In this document: positions 1-34,944 of the stretch, piece by piece
How positions within the stretch are numbered: the first letter of the stretch is position 1
Layout: every line of letters starts with the position of its first letter
Origin: Paragorgia papillata
Lineage: Eukaryota > Cnidaria > Anthozoa > Scleralcyonacea > Coralliidae
Length of the DNA: 64,000 nt
Direction of reading: 5' to 3'
NCBI GenBank assembly: GCA_035771165.1
Contig: JAWNZC010000024.1
Coordinates: 762,001 to 826,000, forward strand
Made by a program: the position numbers and the translations under genes
The notes under the pieces: generated by a model
What the model was told of the DNA's origin: nothing
Seen by the model: only the letters and a program-made list of their open reading frames with translations
Databases searched by the model: none

Positions 1-24565
<24,565 letters not shown>

Positions 24566-24914
24566 ACCCCCCAAAGCTAGGGCTTTAAAAAAAAACTAGT
24601 GGTAAGACAACGAGACATAACAGCGATTGCATTGGATTTTTCAAGAATTTTCGCTGGTTAGTTTTTCACCTTTGAGAAAAGAGTTAAAAGAAGGAAAAAA
24701 TACTTATAGCAAAGTGCTTTTCTTGCCTTCGCATATGTGCATGCGATTTTTAGTGCATCCGAGATCTTAGTTTGTTTTAAGATGTGTAAAAAAATCCACA
24801 AAGATGCAATGAGCCAGGATTTACTGTACAAAGGTTGCGTTAGCTGGTTGCAAACAAACTGATCGGTCGGTTTTCTCCATTATCACAAATGCCAAATGGT
24901 AAGTGTGATAGTCA

Positions 24915-25379
24915 TTAAAGTGATTATAAACCCAAATATGATATTACTGCATATGGATTCTATTTAATGTGTTTAGTTGACTGCCAAAATATTTTTCGAT
25001 TTGAACTTTTATTTGTTGTTATATTGAGGTTTGTATTTCCAAAATGGTAATGAGGATGACGTCTATGTAGGCATAATTTGCATACGCAGTGTTCTGTTAC
25101 ACGAGAAATATTACCCAATTCACATGTTAATGGTACTTGAATAGTATATTTTGTATTTTATCATTTTTTTCATTAAAATCTTCAAGCGGTTTATCATAAG
25201 AAAAGGAAAACACACACACAAATGCCATTGACGTCATCCTCATTACCATTTTGGAAAAACAAACCTCAATATAACAACAAATAAAAGTTCAAGTCAGAAA
25301 ATATTTTGGCATTCAACCATTCACGTTACATAGAATCCATATATCAGTAATATGTTATTTGAATTTATAGGCACTTTAA
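24915..25379. mobile_element. 465-bp foldback element
   Basis: Arms: TTAAAGTGATTATAAACCCA against ..TTTATAGGCACTTTAA; ccaaaatggtaatgaggatg against catcctcattaccattttgg; cctcaatataacaacaaata mirrored. Non-coding. Confidence 0.85.
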
Positions 25380-25550
25380 AGAGCAACAGCAGTAAGAAAT
25401 ATGCTACTTTAGAATTAAGGGCCAGTAATTAGAACGTTTTGATTATTGACAGTTTTAATGGTATCTGCTGTCGTATTCGGGAAAGAAGTTTACTAAATTT
25501 CACTAAACCTAATGGAACGTCAAAACAAGTTTGCCTTACCTTAAAGTGCA

Positions 25551-26001
25551 TATTACATGAACATTAAGTTTGTCTTATTTGAAAGAACACTTAAAATGAT
25601 AGAGTAACATCTTTTGCAGTTTTTCGTTTCCTTGCTTCGTTGTTGAGATATTTCAGTTTGTTTGATATGTAAATTAAACAACTTGACGTCATGTGCATAA
25701 TGAATTATCAGAGAAGATTATATATCTTTGCTATTATCAAACCAAACTTAATTCGAAGGAAGTATGTGCGTGTGTTTCTTTCCAAACATGTAGAACTTTC
25801 AAGTGATTATGTTTGATAATAGCATTCTCTGATAACTCATTATGCACATGTGACGTCAAGTTGTTTAATTTACATTTCAAACAAACTGAAATATCTCAAC
25901 AACGAAGCGAGGAAACGAAAAACTGCAAAAGATGTTACTCTATCATTTTAAGTGTTCTTTGAAATAAGACAAACTTAATTTTCGTTTCGTGTGCACTTTA
26001 A
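25551..26001. mobile_element. family G foldback MITE, copy 3
   Basis: TTAAAGTGCATATTACATGA at the left, ..gtgtgcactttaa at the right; the arms share aagtttgtcttatttgaaag, tttgatatgtaaattaaaca and gtgcataatgaattatcaga. Directly abuts copy 4. Confidence 0.85.
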
Positions 26002-26590
26002 AATGACAGAGTAACGTCTTTTGTACGGGGTTTGCCTAGTTGGGACCTCGTGTCCGTTCGCTAGCCCCTTATCAAACTCATCTTTTACTGTTTGTAATGT
26101 ATTGTGATCTGTTGTTATTATTGTAGTACTGTATTACTTAGTGAGTTTGATTAAAGCTTCTATTATTATTAGTAGTAGTTTTTGGGTTTCCTTGCTTCGT
26201 TTTTGAGATATTTCAGTTTGTTTGATATGTAAATGTCAAATGTTGTGACGTATATACGTCCATAATGAGTAATACTTATCGGGAAAAGCTATATCTTTGC
26301 TCTTATAAAACCAAACTTAATTTGAAGGAAGGAAGCGTGTGCGTGTGTTTCTCCCACAACACTAAATTACCGAGGATTTCAAGTAGTTTCGTTTATTATC
26401 TCCTAGATATATATAACCTCCGCTAAGTCATTGACGTACACGTCACAACACTTGACATTTACATATCAAACAAACTGAAATATCTCAAGAACGAAGCAAG
26501 GAAACGAAAAACTGCAAAAGATGTTACTCTGTCATTTTAAGTGTTCTTTCAAATAAGACAGACTTAATCTTTTTGTCATACGCACTTTAG
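26002..26590. mobile_element. family G foldback MITE, copy 4, with internal insertion
   Basis: Arms as in copy 3 (tttcagtttgtttgatatgt / acatatcaaacaaactgaaa). The left arm is broken at about 26025-26178 by unrelated sequence beginning tacggggtttgcctagttgg. Confidence 0.75.
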
Positions 26591-26661
26591 CAAAGTTATA
26601 AAGTTTCAGATGTTTTTGTTGTACAAGCTGTCGTAAGTAGTCAAACTCGAAAAGAACCCCT

Positions 26662-26734
26662 GAGTTCCAGACGGGACTTGAATCCACAACCTTCAGAGTA
26701 GCCTGACGCTCTCACCGTTGAGCCACTGGAACTC
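26662..26734 (-). tRNA. tRNA-like sequence, degenerate (pseudogene or SINE head)
   Basis: Minus strand, 73 nt: perfect 7-bp acceptor pairing gagttcc/ggaactc, an A-box-like ggctcaacggtgagagc, and a B-box-like ggattcaagtccc. The T stem and anticodon stem do not pair well, so a functional tRNA is doubtful. Confidence 0.5.
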
Positions 26735-26890
26735 AGATGGTAGACCGAGGTTGTTTGCGATATTTATATCTGTTACGAGTCAAACTGTAAGTGTGTCACA
26801 AGTTGTCACAAGTACTTGATTGATTTACAGTTCAACTTCGCAAGCACAGGATGTGGTCGCCCAATCATCCGAGCCAGAGGCTTATGTTAA

Positions 26891-27319
26891 GGCCTGGCCA
26901 AACGCTTTCAACATCGCATTCAACATCATTCAACATTGTTGAACGATGTTGAATAATGTTGAAAGCACGAGTGGCCAAATGAATTCAACATCGTTCAACA
27001 TTCATGAATGACAATTAATTGAACGCTGGCTACCACAAAAGCTGGAATCGACAATATCCCGCATGCATGGCGCATGTCTCTTCTGCTCAACAAAGTTGAA
27101 TGAAATGTGGCCAAATGCGTTCAACACCTTTCAACATTTTGAGAACAATAGAAATGTTGAACGCGTGTTGAACGAAAATTTGAACATGTTCAAATTTCGT
27201 TCAACATCATTCAACAACGTTCAACATCATTCAACAGGGGTGGCCAAACGCTTTCAACATGTTAAATTCAACAATGTTGAACGATGTTGAATGAAATGTT
27301 GAAAGCGTTTGGCCAGGCC
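26891..27319. mobile_element. TTAA-flanked MITE (429 bp)
   Basis: Ends GGCCTGGCCAAACGCTTTCA and TGAAAGCGTTTGGCCAGGCC, TTAA at 26887-26890 and 27320-27323. The interior is built from gttcaacatcattcaacatt and its complement. TTAA targets are used by piggyBac and Kolobok elements. Relatives lie in both duplicated units (28660-29160 and 33353-34055). Confidence 0.88.
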
Positions 27320-27349
27320 TTAAAGTGCACGACATAAGCTAAGACCTTA

Positions 27350-27550
27350 TAAGTGTTGATTTTACGGAGGGAGGAAACCGCAGAGCCCCACGAAAAACCC
27401 TCGAAGCACAGCAGAGACCAACTAAACTCTATACTCGCATGAAATTTCGAGAACGGGGTTATTCCCAGATGGTCACCCATCCAGGTACTAACCCCGTCCA
27501 ACTGGGCTTAACTATTGGTGAGAGGCATAGCCCTAACAGCACACGCCACC
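27350..27550 (-). mobile_element. 5S-rRNA-headed SINE
   Basis: Read on the minus strand, the 5' part (27525 down to 27441) contains agttaagcccagttgg, ggttagtacctggatggg and tgaccatctgggaata, closely matching the 3' half of animal 5S rRNA with its internal promoter region. Downstream come gtgcttcgagggtttttcg and gcggtttcctccctccgt, then a diverged end near 27350. A 5S head fused to unrelated sequence is the SINE3 class; a plain 5S pseudogene is the alternative. Confidence 0.7.
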
Positions 27551-27837
27551 CGTGCTCCCCTGTTGGGCTACAAGTCGCATGCATTGTGTCAGTTTTCTGA
27601 ATTTGACTCTTTACGACGGCTTGTTACAGCAAAAACTACTGCGACTATAACAACTTCGAGCTTAAAACACTTTACGATATAACGTGACAAAATTTCGTTG
27701 AGAACTTTCCAGCAGTTCAAGAACTACAAACTTTTTTAAAAAAAACTTTGGAAATCTACTTCCGACGGCAGTGAGATATTTTTCGATTTTATAGCCGGAT
27801 GTATTCCGACTATTTTTAGATCTTTAAAAACCTCTTT

Positions 27838-28005
27838 CCCAGAGTTCACGTTCCCCTTACCCAGCGGGCGGGAAAGAGAGGCTCTGGGATTATCCGGAAG
27901 AAGAGTTGTATAGAGTTCACTGTGTTCATCGGCCAATGAAATATCGATGTGAAACGGATTATCCCAGAGTCTCTCGTTTCCCGGGTGGGGAACGTGGGCT
28001 CTGGG
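27838..28005. mobile_element. short foldback element
   Basis: cccagagttcacgttcccc is mirrored by ggggaacgtgggctctggg; inner arms ctctgggattatcc / ggattatcccagag. Non-coding. Confidence 0.75.
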
Positions 28006-29795
28006 AACGAGATTGAAATACACGAAATGAACGCTTATTTGGCTCTAGCCAATCGGAGGGGCATGTTGTTCACTTACTTCCGGTTACTTTGTAATTCTCG
28101 ATTGCGAGAGCAGATAGCGTACACTATTAATATATCCAAACATTGTATTTAGGGCTTTTTATTAGACTGCCCGCTGTCCTACGCTTTCTGAGAAGTTGTA
28201 GAATGTCCCTGTTCACAGCACTTCAAAGCCACGACTATGGTTCGGCACAGTCCTGGCATATCTTTTCTTGGTGTTTTTCTTAGTTAAAGCAAACCAATAA
28301 AAGGTACTGGGAAAGGTTCATTGTTTTTCAGTTTTGATTTAGAAAGAAATCGATCTTTGTCAACGGAAATAGATGTGGGGAAAACTTGTAGCAGGAACGA
28401 TGGTTGACATAAATGAGTTGGACATTGAGGTTTTTGGTATTGCTGTTTCGTGGTATGTTTCCGGTTTTTTGGTATTTTCGTTCTTCAGTACGGTATTGCT
28501 GTTTCGTGGTGTTTTTATTCGTTTTTTTTGTATTTTCGTTCTTCAGTACGGTATTGCTGTTCGTGGTGTCTTTTCATACGGTATTTTCATTCTTTTATAA
28601 GGGTGCAATCGGTTTCGTGGAGTTTTTTATCGTGCGGTATTTCGGTAATTTAACACTTCTGTACATATTAAGCTTTCAACATCGCTTTCAACATTGACCA
28701 ACATTGTTCAATGATGTTGAAAACGCGGGTGGCCAAATGATTTCAACATATATCGCTCAACATTGTTGCATGACGATTTGAACGTGGGCCATAATCGAGC
28801 CACCTGACAATATCCCGCATTGCGCATGTTTCCGTTCAACCAGTTGGGTGCTTAGTTTGTGTTTCGCGCACGAATTTGTTATTCTTTGACCCTGACCCTG
28901 AAAACACCCTAATCCCAATCCTAAATCCTAACCTCAATCCTAACTCTAATGCATATTCGTGCGCGAAACACAAAGTAATAACCCAAAGTGGTGTGGGTAC
29001 GTTTCGAAATGATTCGGTACATTTCAGAATGTACCAAAATTGGGAAGGAGATGTTTCGGAATGATGTGAAATTTTTTTTGTGTGTTCAACACGCGTTCAA
29101 CATATTTACTGTTCTGAGGATGTTGAAATGTGTTGAACGCAATTTGGCCATATCCAATCGTACACAGTTTTGAACCTAAAAAAAAGAACTGGAAAGCTTG
29201 TGTCAACAGAACCTGGTGGAATGACTGCTCTAATATATTTGGCAACCAAAGGTGGGTTGATGATCGATGGACAATGCTTTTAGATCTATGAAAGCTTGCA
29301 AAAGCTAATGGCATTGATACAGGACCACGGCAAATTTGTATTAGCAGACAGGTATATGTGATTATTAACTGTTTTATAACCTGCGAGCAGAGCCTTCTTT
29401 TCCTGCTCGCAGGGTACTGTTTTATATGATATTAAGAAGTCTGTAGTCTGTATACACCTTCCCCACCACATCACCACCCCTCCATCGACTTCAGGCCCTC
29501 TAGATTTTGAAATTTTTTTAGGGGCATGCCCTTGGCAAGTTCCCCTCAGTTTTCTCATCCTGGTGCCATATTTTCTAATTCTGTTCTCAATTTCTATAAA
29601 CGTGTATAAGCTTAATTTAACTACTATGTCATTTAACTTAGAAAATCATGGTGCTGAAATTAGAAAAAATGGTGCTGGACTAACATTCTTCCAGGGCATG
29701 TGCCAGTTTGCCACTTGTGATTATTCTGTTTACCTTTATCCTGGCTAGTTTATAATAGAAATAAGTATATATACCATCGTTCTACAACCTGCTCC

Positions 29796-29867
29796 CAACT
29801 GTAGCTCAGTTGGTAGAGTATTGAGCTAGTAAACCAAAAGTTGCAGGTGTCAATCCCAACTAGCACA
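29796..29867 (+). tRNA. tRNA-like sequence, degenerate (SINE-type)
   Basis: tagctcagttggtagagtat is a good A-box/D-arm and gcaggtgtcaatccc a weak B-box; a seven-base loop ctagtaa is possible. Stem pairing is poor. A shortened copy is at 35123-35176 in unit 2. Confidence 0.45.
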
Positions 29868-31701
29868 GGTGGTGGCAGTTGGGGGAGGGGCAATCACCCC
29901 TACAAGTTTTTACATCGTGTGGGGGTAACAGATAGTTTTTGTCCCCACAAGCTTTATCACCGTAGTGTGTTTTTACCCAATAATGGCTTTCAGTGAGTCT
30001 AAAAATTCATACCTCTAGAAAAGGTCACAGTAAAATCCACAAACAACATCTCACCCCAACACTCGAAAACATCTGCCACCTAGCTTGGTTTCAGAGTAGC
30101 AGTATTTAAGTTTTAATATTCGTGTTGACCACCAGTATGTACACTGTTAACAACACTTGCCAGTATAACATTTAAACTTGTTGACAACCCATAACATTGA
30201 CAGTGTATACATTATATTAGTCATCTACACATGTAAAAATCTCAGCTGTGTAAACAGGGTTGTAAGGGTGACTGCCCCCCACCCTGATAAAATCCAAAGA
30301 ATGTGTTTTTATTAGGTTGATTAATTTTTTATTGGTATTCATACAATTATATATTACAAGTGCTGAAAAAGTACTGCAATCATAAATTTATAAAATCCCT
30401 TCTTGAGTGCACTCTTGCTGACATTTTTGTATTTTTGGACACTTGAAATTTTCCTTCACCAAAATTACCTAGCTAAAAAAAAATCCTGTGTACAGCCCTG
30501 CTTGTAAACTCTACTTGTGAACAAGTTGTATTTGTGACAAGTTGTATTTGTGACAGATTTGTACTACACTTGTCTGTGTTGTCTCCAACCTTGTGGCAGC
30601 TTGTTTCAATGCTGTCACAAGTAGTTGGAACAACCTGTGACAAGCTCGTTCACAGCAATTTGCTACAAAACTTGGTGTGGAGTTATCTCAAAAATCTGGA
30701 ACAAGTGGTGTGAATATAATGCAAGTTTTAACAATGTTGAAAGGACACACATGTATTGTAAACAGCTTAAGAGTCAATAACATCAATTTTTCACACAACT
30801 ACAAAGCTTTTTAATACTGTAATACAGCACAGCTAAGAAACAAATTAGGAATATAATGTACACTGATTTGTAAACAAGGGACCACATTTGATACATTTAC
30901 TGTTACTAATTAAGCTTCTGTATATAAATAGATGTTTCTTCTAGAACAATTAAAAATGACATGGCAAATTTCCCATGAAGGAGGTATGATTTATATACTG
31001 TACAAATATGTAAAAAGCACAGGAATGTTAAATACTTAATAATAGGCCACATGAAAAAAGTTCCTTGATTCTCATCAACGCTCAATTATCTCATTTTGAG
31101 TCCTGCCCAAACATATTCTTATATTTTGCAATAAAATATAAGTATGCCACCCTGACAATAGCCTGTGAATACAGACCACCCTCATTGCCCGCTTCTTTTA
31201 ATTAATGAATCCGAAAAAAGTTATTTTTTTTACATTTGATGTTTGAAGTTGAGAATTTCTGCCAAAACTGTGCTGTCGCAATTATTTGTCCATAATAAGA
31301 AAAATAGGGACTGAATATGTACATTTTGGTTTGTGACAACTATTCATTTCTTGGAAGAACAAAGTAACATAGAAACAGCTCCCTCTCCAATTTCGACTAA
31401 TTCTACAGACTATTGTTTTCATATATTTTGATACAAATAATTAAATAAAAACTTCGCACCTCCTCAACATTTTGAAAATGTAGTGGTGAGAATTTTTTTC
31501 TCAGAGAAGCTAGTATAGCACAAGTTATTAGTACTATAGAACACAAGTTATTATTGTCAATATACTAGTTATAAACTCCTTTTGAAACCAGTCTTGTAAA
31601 CAAGTCTATTAAAGTGTTCTCGAAGCGGTCTTAAAATAATGGGATTATCTTTGAGACATAAAATTGTTTACTACCAAAAGTTATAAACAATCTTCGCTAT
31701 T

Positions 31702-32712
31702 TCAAGGTAATTGTTTTGACACCAAGCGTTTCCTAGGCCCAAGCTTACTTGCTGTACGTTCGGGTTGTCGGTTTATGTAGTTTCGGATTTTCTCCTTCTC
31801 TGTGGGCCACGAACAAACAGTGAAGAATGCAAGGGGTTGCATCACACAGGAGAAGTTATTCCCAGGCAGGAGAATAGGTAGGAATTTGCCTTTTGGGTTG
31901 CGACAAAAATTTTGGTACAAAGTACCAGTGATCAAAAAATCTAAAGTAAACTTCAGATTGAATTCCGACTGTTGAAACGAGTTAGTATTCTCATTTCTGT
32001 GATCAGAAATTTGCTTGATGATGTTGCTGCAGCAGATGATCACGTAGGCTGCTCGTTCAACTCGATCTTTGAGCCAAGTCGTTGTAATTAGTTCTCCTCG
32101 GGGAAGATCATGGATCGTTTTCAGATTCCATTTCCCTTTCTTGGGTCCTTTTAGGTTCCGAACGAACGACACAAGCTTCTTCACAGCTACAGTTTGACTG
32201 TCCTCTCTGGAACTCACAATGAAGATTTCATCTTCTTTTTTCTTTGGCCGTTCGACGGGGGTAGCGTTCTTCGTTTCGAGGATTGGCTCCGGACAGCTAT
32301 TCGAAATTCTGTTTTCATTCTGCGATTCTAAATAATCGAGCAATTCGTCGGCCGCGGAGTAAACCTGAGCGGCAACCATTGCATCGAGCAGGGCATCAAA
32401 TTCGTTGTTTGCCGTGTTCAGCCAACACTCGAGCAGTTCAGAAGCTGGGTTTTGTTTTTTTGACAATTCGTCGATGGTATACTTGTCGGGCGATATAAGA
32501 TGAATCGCCAGTCCCGTCCAGTTTCTGCCAAAACAAGAGTCGCCATTTAGTTCGAGACAAACTTCTTTGAGAGCCCCCGAATCGAGGAGATCTGAAGTGA
32601 CGCATTTATTCAACACACAATAGCCTGCAGCTCTCTGTGTACTCGATGCACGATCTGATCTTTGCCTTAGTCGACCTCTTCTTTCATTGATAACTGTTTT
32701 ATAGTCTTCCAT
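31702..32712 (-). CDS. Act1/CIKS-like adaptor, Death + SEFIR protein, copy 1
   Basis: A single-exon frame of 336 residues from the ATG at 32712 (MEDYKTV). The frame stays open a further 15 codons upstream but has no upstream ATG. Residues about 40-128 look like a Death domain (LDSGALKEVCLEL, then NWTGLAIHLI and FDALLDAMV..A.ELLDYL). Residues about 160-312 look like a SEFIR domain: DEIFIVSSREDSQT, VKKLVSFVRNL, AAYVIICCSN, then KFLPILLPGN and CSWPTEKEKI. The last part resembles the C-terminus of Act1/TRAF3IP2, the cytosolic adaptor that SEFIR-bearing IL-17 receptors recruit for NF-kB signalling. Death + SEFIR architecture is known in some invertebrate Act1-like proteins. Compared with copy 2 it lacks about 60 linker residues after QNEN. 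Expression is unknown; it could be a recent copy with reduced function. Confidence 0.78.
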   Translation of the reverse strand: MEDYKTVINERRGRLRQRSDRASSTQRAAGYCVLNKCVTSDLLDSGALKEVCLELNGDSCFGRNWTGLAIHLISPDKYTIDELSKKQNPASELLECWLNTANNEFDALLDAMVAAQVYSAADELLDYLESQNENRISNSCPEPILETKNATPVERPKKKEDEIFIVSSREDSQTVAVKKLVSFVRNLKGPKKGKWNLKTIHDLPRGELITTTWLKDRVERAAYVIICCSNIIKQISDHRNENTNSFQQSEFNLKFTLDFLITGTLYQNFCRNPKGKFLPILLPGNNFSCVMQPLAFFTVCSWPTEKEKIRNYINRQPERTASKLGPRKRLVSKQLP

Positions 32713-33112
32713 TATGATCAGCTTGCGAGCATTTTCCTTTCTTCGCTCAAAATACACGAATGTTGCGTGTAAACTGAACAGAACTTTATACGAACACTTG
32801 GCTTTAACTGTTGGTCGCCATTAACGCGGTTCGCTACGTCAATGATCCTCGGCCACAGAATGTCCTCGGCTAAGCGGGATACGGCGGGAGGGGTAGGACG
32901 CGACTTACATAAGTGCATAACTTAACACTTGTTTATTACACAAGCCGCGACTTGTTCAAAATAGACGTCGTATAAATGGGTCAGGTCGCATGTAATGTAA
33001 TGTAATGTAATGTAATGTGTTACTGGCTTACTGCGTCTTACTAGTATCGGCTCTCGTAAAAATTTCCCGATTGGCTATAGAATCTCGGTTCTAAATTAAA
33101 TATTCGACGGAA
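32713..33112 (-). promoter_or_regulatory. upstream region of Act1-like copy 1
   Basis: About 350 bp upstream of the start codon, mostly shared with the equivalent region of copy 2 (38136-38537), including aagtcgcgtcctacccctcc on the minus strand, a cgacgtctattttgaac block and a catta microsatellite (about 32994-33016). No definite TATA box or start site can be fixed. Confidence 0.4.
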
Positions 33113-33793
33113 CTTTGTCAACGGAAATAGATGTGGAGAAAACAACGATGGTTGACATAAATTAGTTGGACATTGAGCTTTTTGGTATTGCTGTTTCGTG
33201 GTGTTTTTATACGTTTTTTTTGTATTTTCATTCGGGGTTTTTTTTTTGTATTTTCATTCTTCAGTACAGTATTGCTGTTCGTGGTGTCTTTTCATACGGT
33301 ATTTCGGTATTTTACTTCTTTAGAGGGCGGTAATTTAACTCTTCTGAACATATTAAAGGCCTGGCATGGCCAAACGCTTTCAACATCGCATTCAACATTG
33401 TTGAACGATGTTGAAAACGCGGGTGGCCGCACTGATGAATTCAACATATCGCTCAACATTGTTGCATGACAATTTGAACATATCCCGCATTGCGCATGTC
33501 TCCGTTCAACAAAGTTGTTTATACAATAACCAAAATGTTTTGCACGTTTTCATTGGTCGAGAGCCATGATCTATTACAGGACAGATGCATGGGTTTCATC
33601 ACACTTGTTCCTATTCCTGTGAACCAATGAAAATCGTCACTGCAATGTCACGAACCAATGTTATTCCTTCGTTTTGTATAGATCATGGATCACGTCAGAT
33701 GGCGTGTTTCACCTTTTCCAATGCCCCGAAAATTCGGCGGGAAAATTCAATGAACCTTATCAAACGATTTTTCTTATTTTTTTAATTGTATAA

Positions 33794-33981
33794 AACAAAT
33801 AGATTCCATTTTTCCGTTGTCTGTTCAGTTATAGATGCACAGAGGACGTCACAACGTGGTAAGAACATCAGTGACCCACTCGACTGCGTCTCGTGGGCCA
33901 CTTTTTTGTTCTTACCACGTTGTGACGTCATCTGTGCATCTATAACTGAACAGACAACGGCAAAATGGAATCTATTTGTTA
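33794..33981. mobile_element. foldback MITE present only in unit 2
   Basis: AACAAATAGATTCCATTTT and AAAATGGAATCTATTTGTT bound a hairpin with long arms (ctgttcagttatagatgcac / gtgcatctataactgaacag; gtcacaacgtggtaagaac mirrored). I see no counterpart in unit 1. Confidence 0.85.
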
Positions 33982-34189
33982 AATAGATATGGCCAAATTG
34001 CGTTCAACACATTTCAACATCCTCAGAACAATAGACATGTTGAACACGTGTTGAACGAAAATTTCAAAAAAATTTCACATCATTCCGAAACAACCCAAAT
34101 GTAGCCTCCTCTTCGCCAACCAAGATGTACCACCGAATCATTCAGAACGGTACCAAAATGTACCGAATCATCGCGCAAGGTGCTTACTT

Positions 34190-34370
34190 TGTGTTTCGCG
34201 CACGAATTTGTTATTCTTTGATCCTGACCCTGAAAACACCCATCTTAACCCTGATCCCAACCCCAATCCTAACCCTAATCCTAACCTTGATCCCAACCCC
34301 AATCCTTACCTCAATCCTAACCCTAACCCTAATGCATATTCGTGCGTGAAACACAAAGTAATAACCCTGC
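34190..34370. mobile_element. element with telomere-like CCCTAA-type core
   Basis: tttgtgtttcgcgcacgaat and attcgtgcgtgaaacacaaa face each other around degenerate cctaaccctaatcc repeats. Unit 1 has a shorter version at 28853-28977. Confidence 0.7.
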
Positions 34371-34794
34371 GAAACGTGGAGCCTTTGAAGGACACAACCG
34401 TCAACAGAACCAGGTTGATGGACCATATGCTTTTAGATCTATGAACGCTTGCAAAAGCTAATGGCATTGATACAGGACCACAGCAAACTTGTATTTACAT
34501 GACAATACAAGCTAAGGTTGGTGTGACAGACAGGTATGTGTGATTAACTGTTTTTAATATTACCCTGCAAGCATTTATAAGATAAGAAGTCTGTAGTCTG
34601 TATAGTGTATACACCTTCCCCACCACATCCCCTCCCTATCACCACCCCTCCCTCCAAAAAAAGGCTAGATTTTGAGGGGTATGCCACATACCCCACCTAG
34701 GTGTTTCTTGGCAAGTCCCCCTCAGTTTTCTCATCCTGATGCCATATTTTCTACTACCGTAATTCTGTTTTCAATTTCTATAAACATGTATACA

Positions 34795-34944
34795 GTAAAA
34801 ACCCACTAACAAGAACCTTCAACTATATTAAAGAACCTCAGGCTGAAATTAAGAATTTATTTATATAAGAACATATAAGAATATAAGAACCTACCCCAGG
34901 CTGATTTGGTAAAATGTAGGTTCTTGTTAGTGGGTATTTACTGT
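34795..34944. mobile_element. mariner-like MITE with TA target
   Basis: CAGTAAAAACCCACTAACAA at the left is mirrored by ttgttagtgggtatttactg at the right. Inner arms gaacctcaggctgaaatt and cccaggctgatttggt give a hairpin. Unit 1 has the empty site (gtgtataagctt near 29603). Another copy is at 57562-57694. Confidence 0.8.

Larger units (their letters stand above)
28354..33112. repeat. segmental duplication, unit 1 (with Act1-like copy 1)
   Basis: Starts ctttgtcaacggaaatagatg (28354) and ends after cccgattggctatagaatc (about 33085). The same order of landmarks returns in unit 2 from 33113: a TTAA-type MITE remnant, a telomere-like patch, the pseudo-tRNA, long near-identical 3' flanks, the minus-strand gene and its upstream region. 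Much of 30250-32760 aligns with 35510-38180 at what looks like over 90% identity by eye. Confidence 0.88.

Noticed and set aside
27736..28023. Minus-strand 95-residue frame
   Set aside because: Overlaps a foldback element with no coding signature.
34240..34335. Telomere tract (CCCTAA)n suggesting a chromosome end or fusion site
   Set aside because: The units are degenerate (cctaatcc, ccccaatc) and enclosed by inverted repeats, with a second version in unit 1; it is part of an element.
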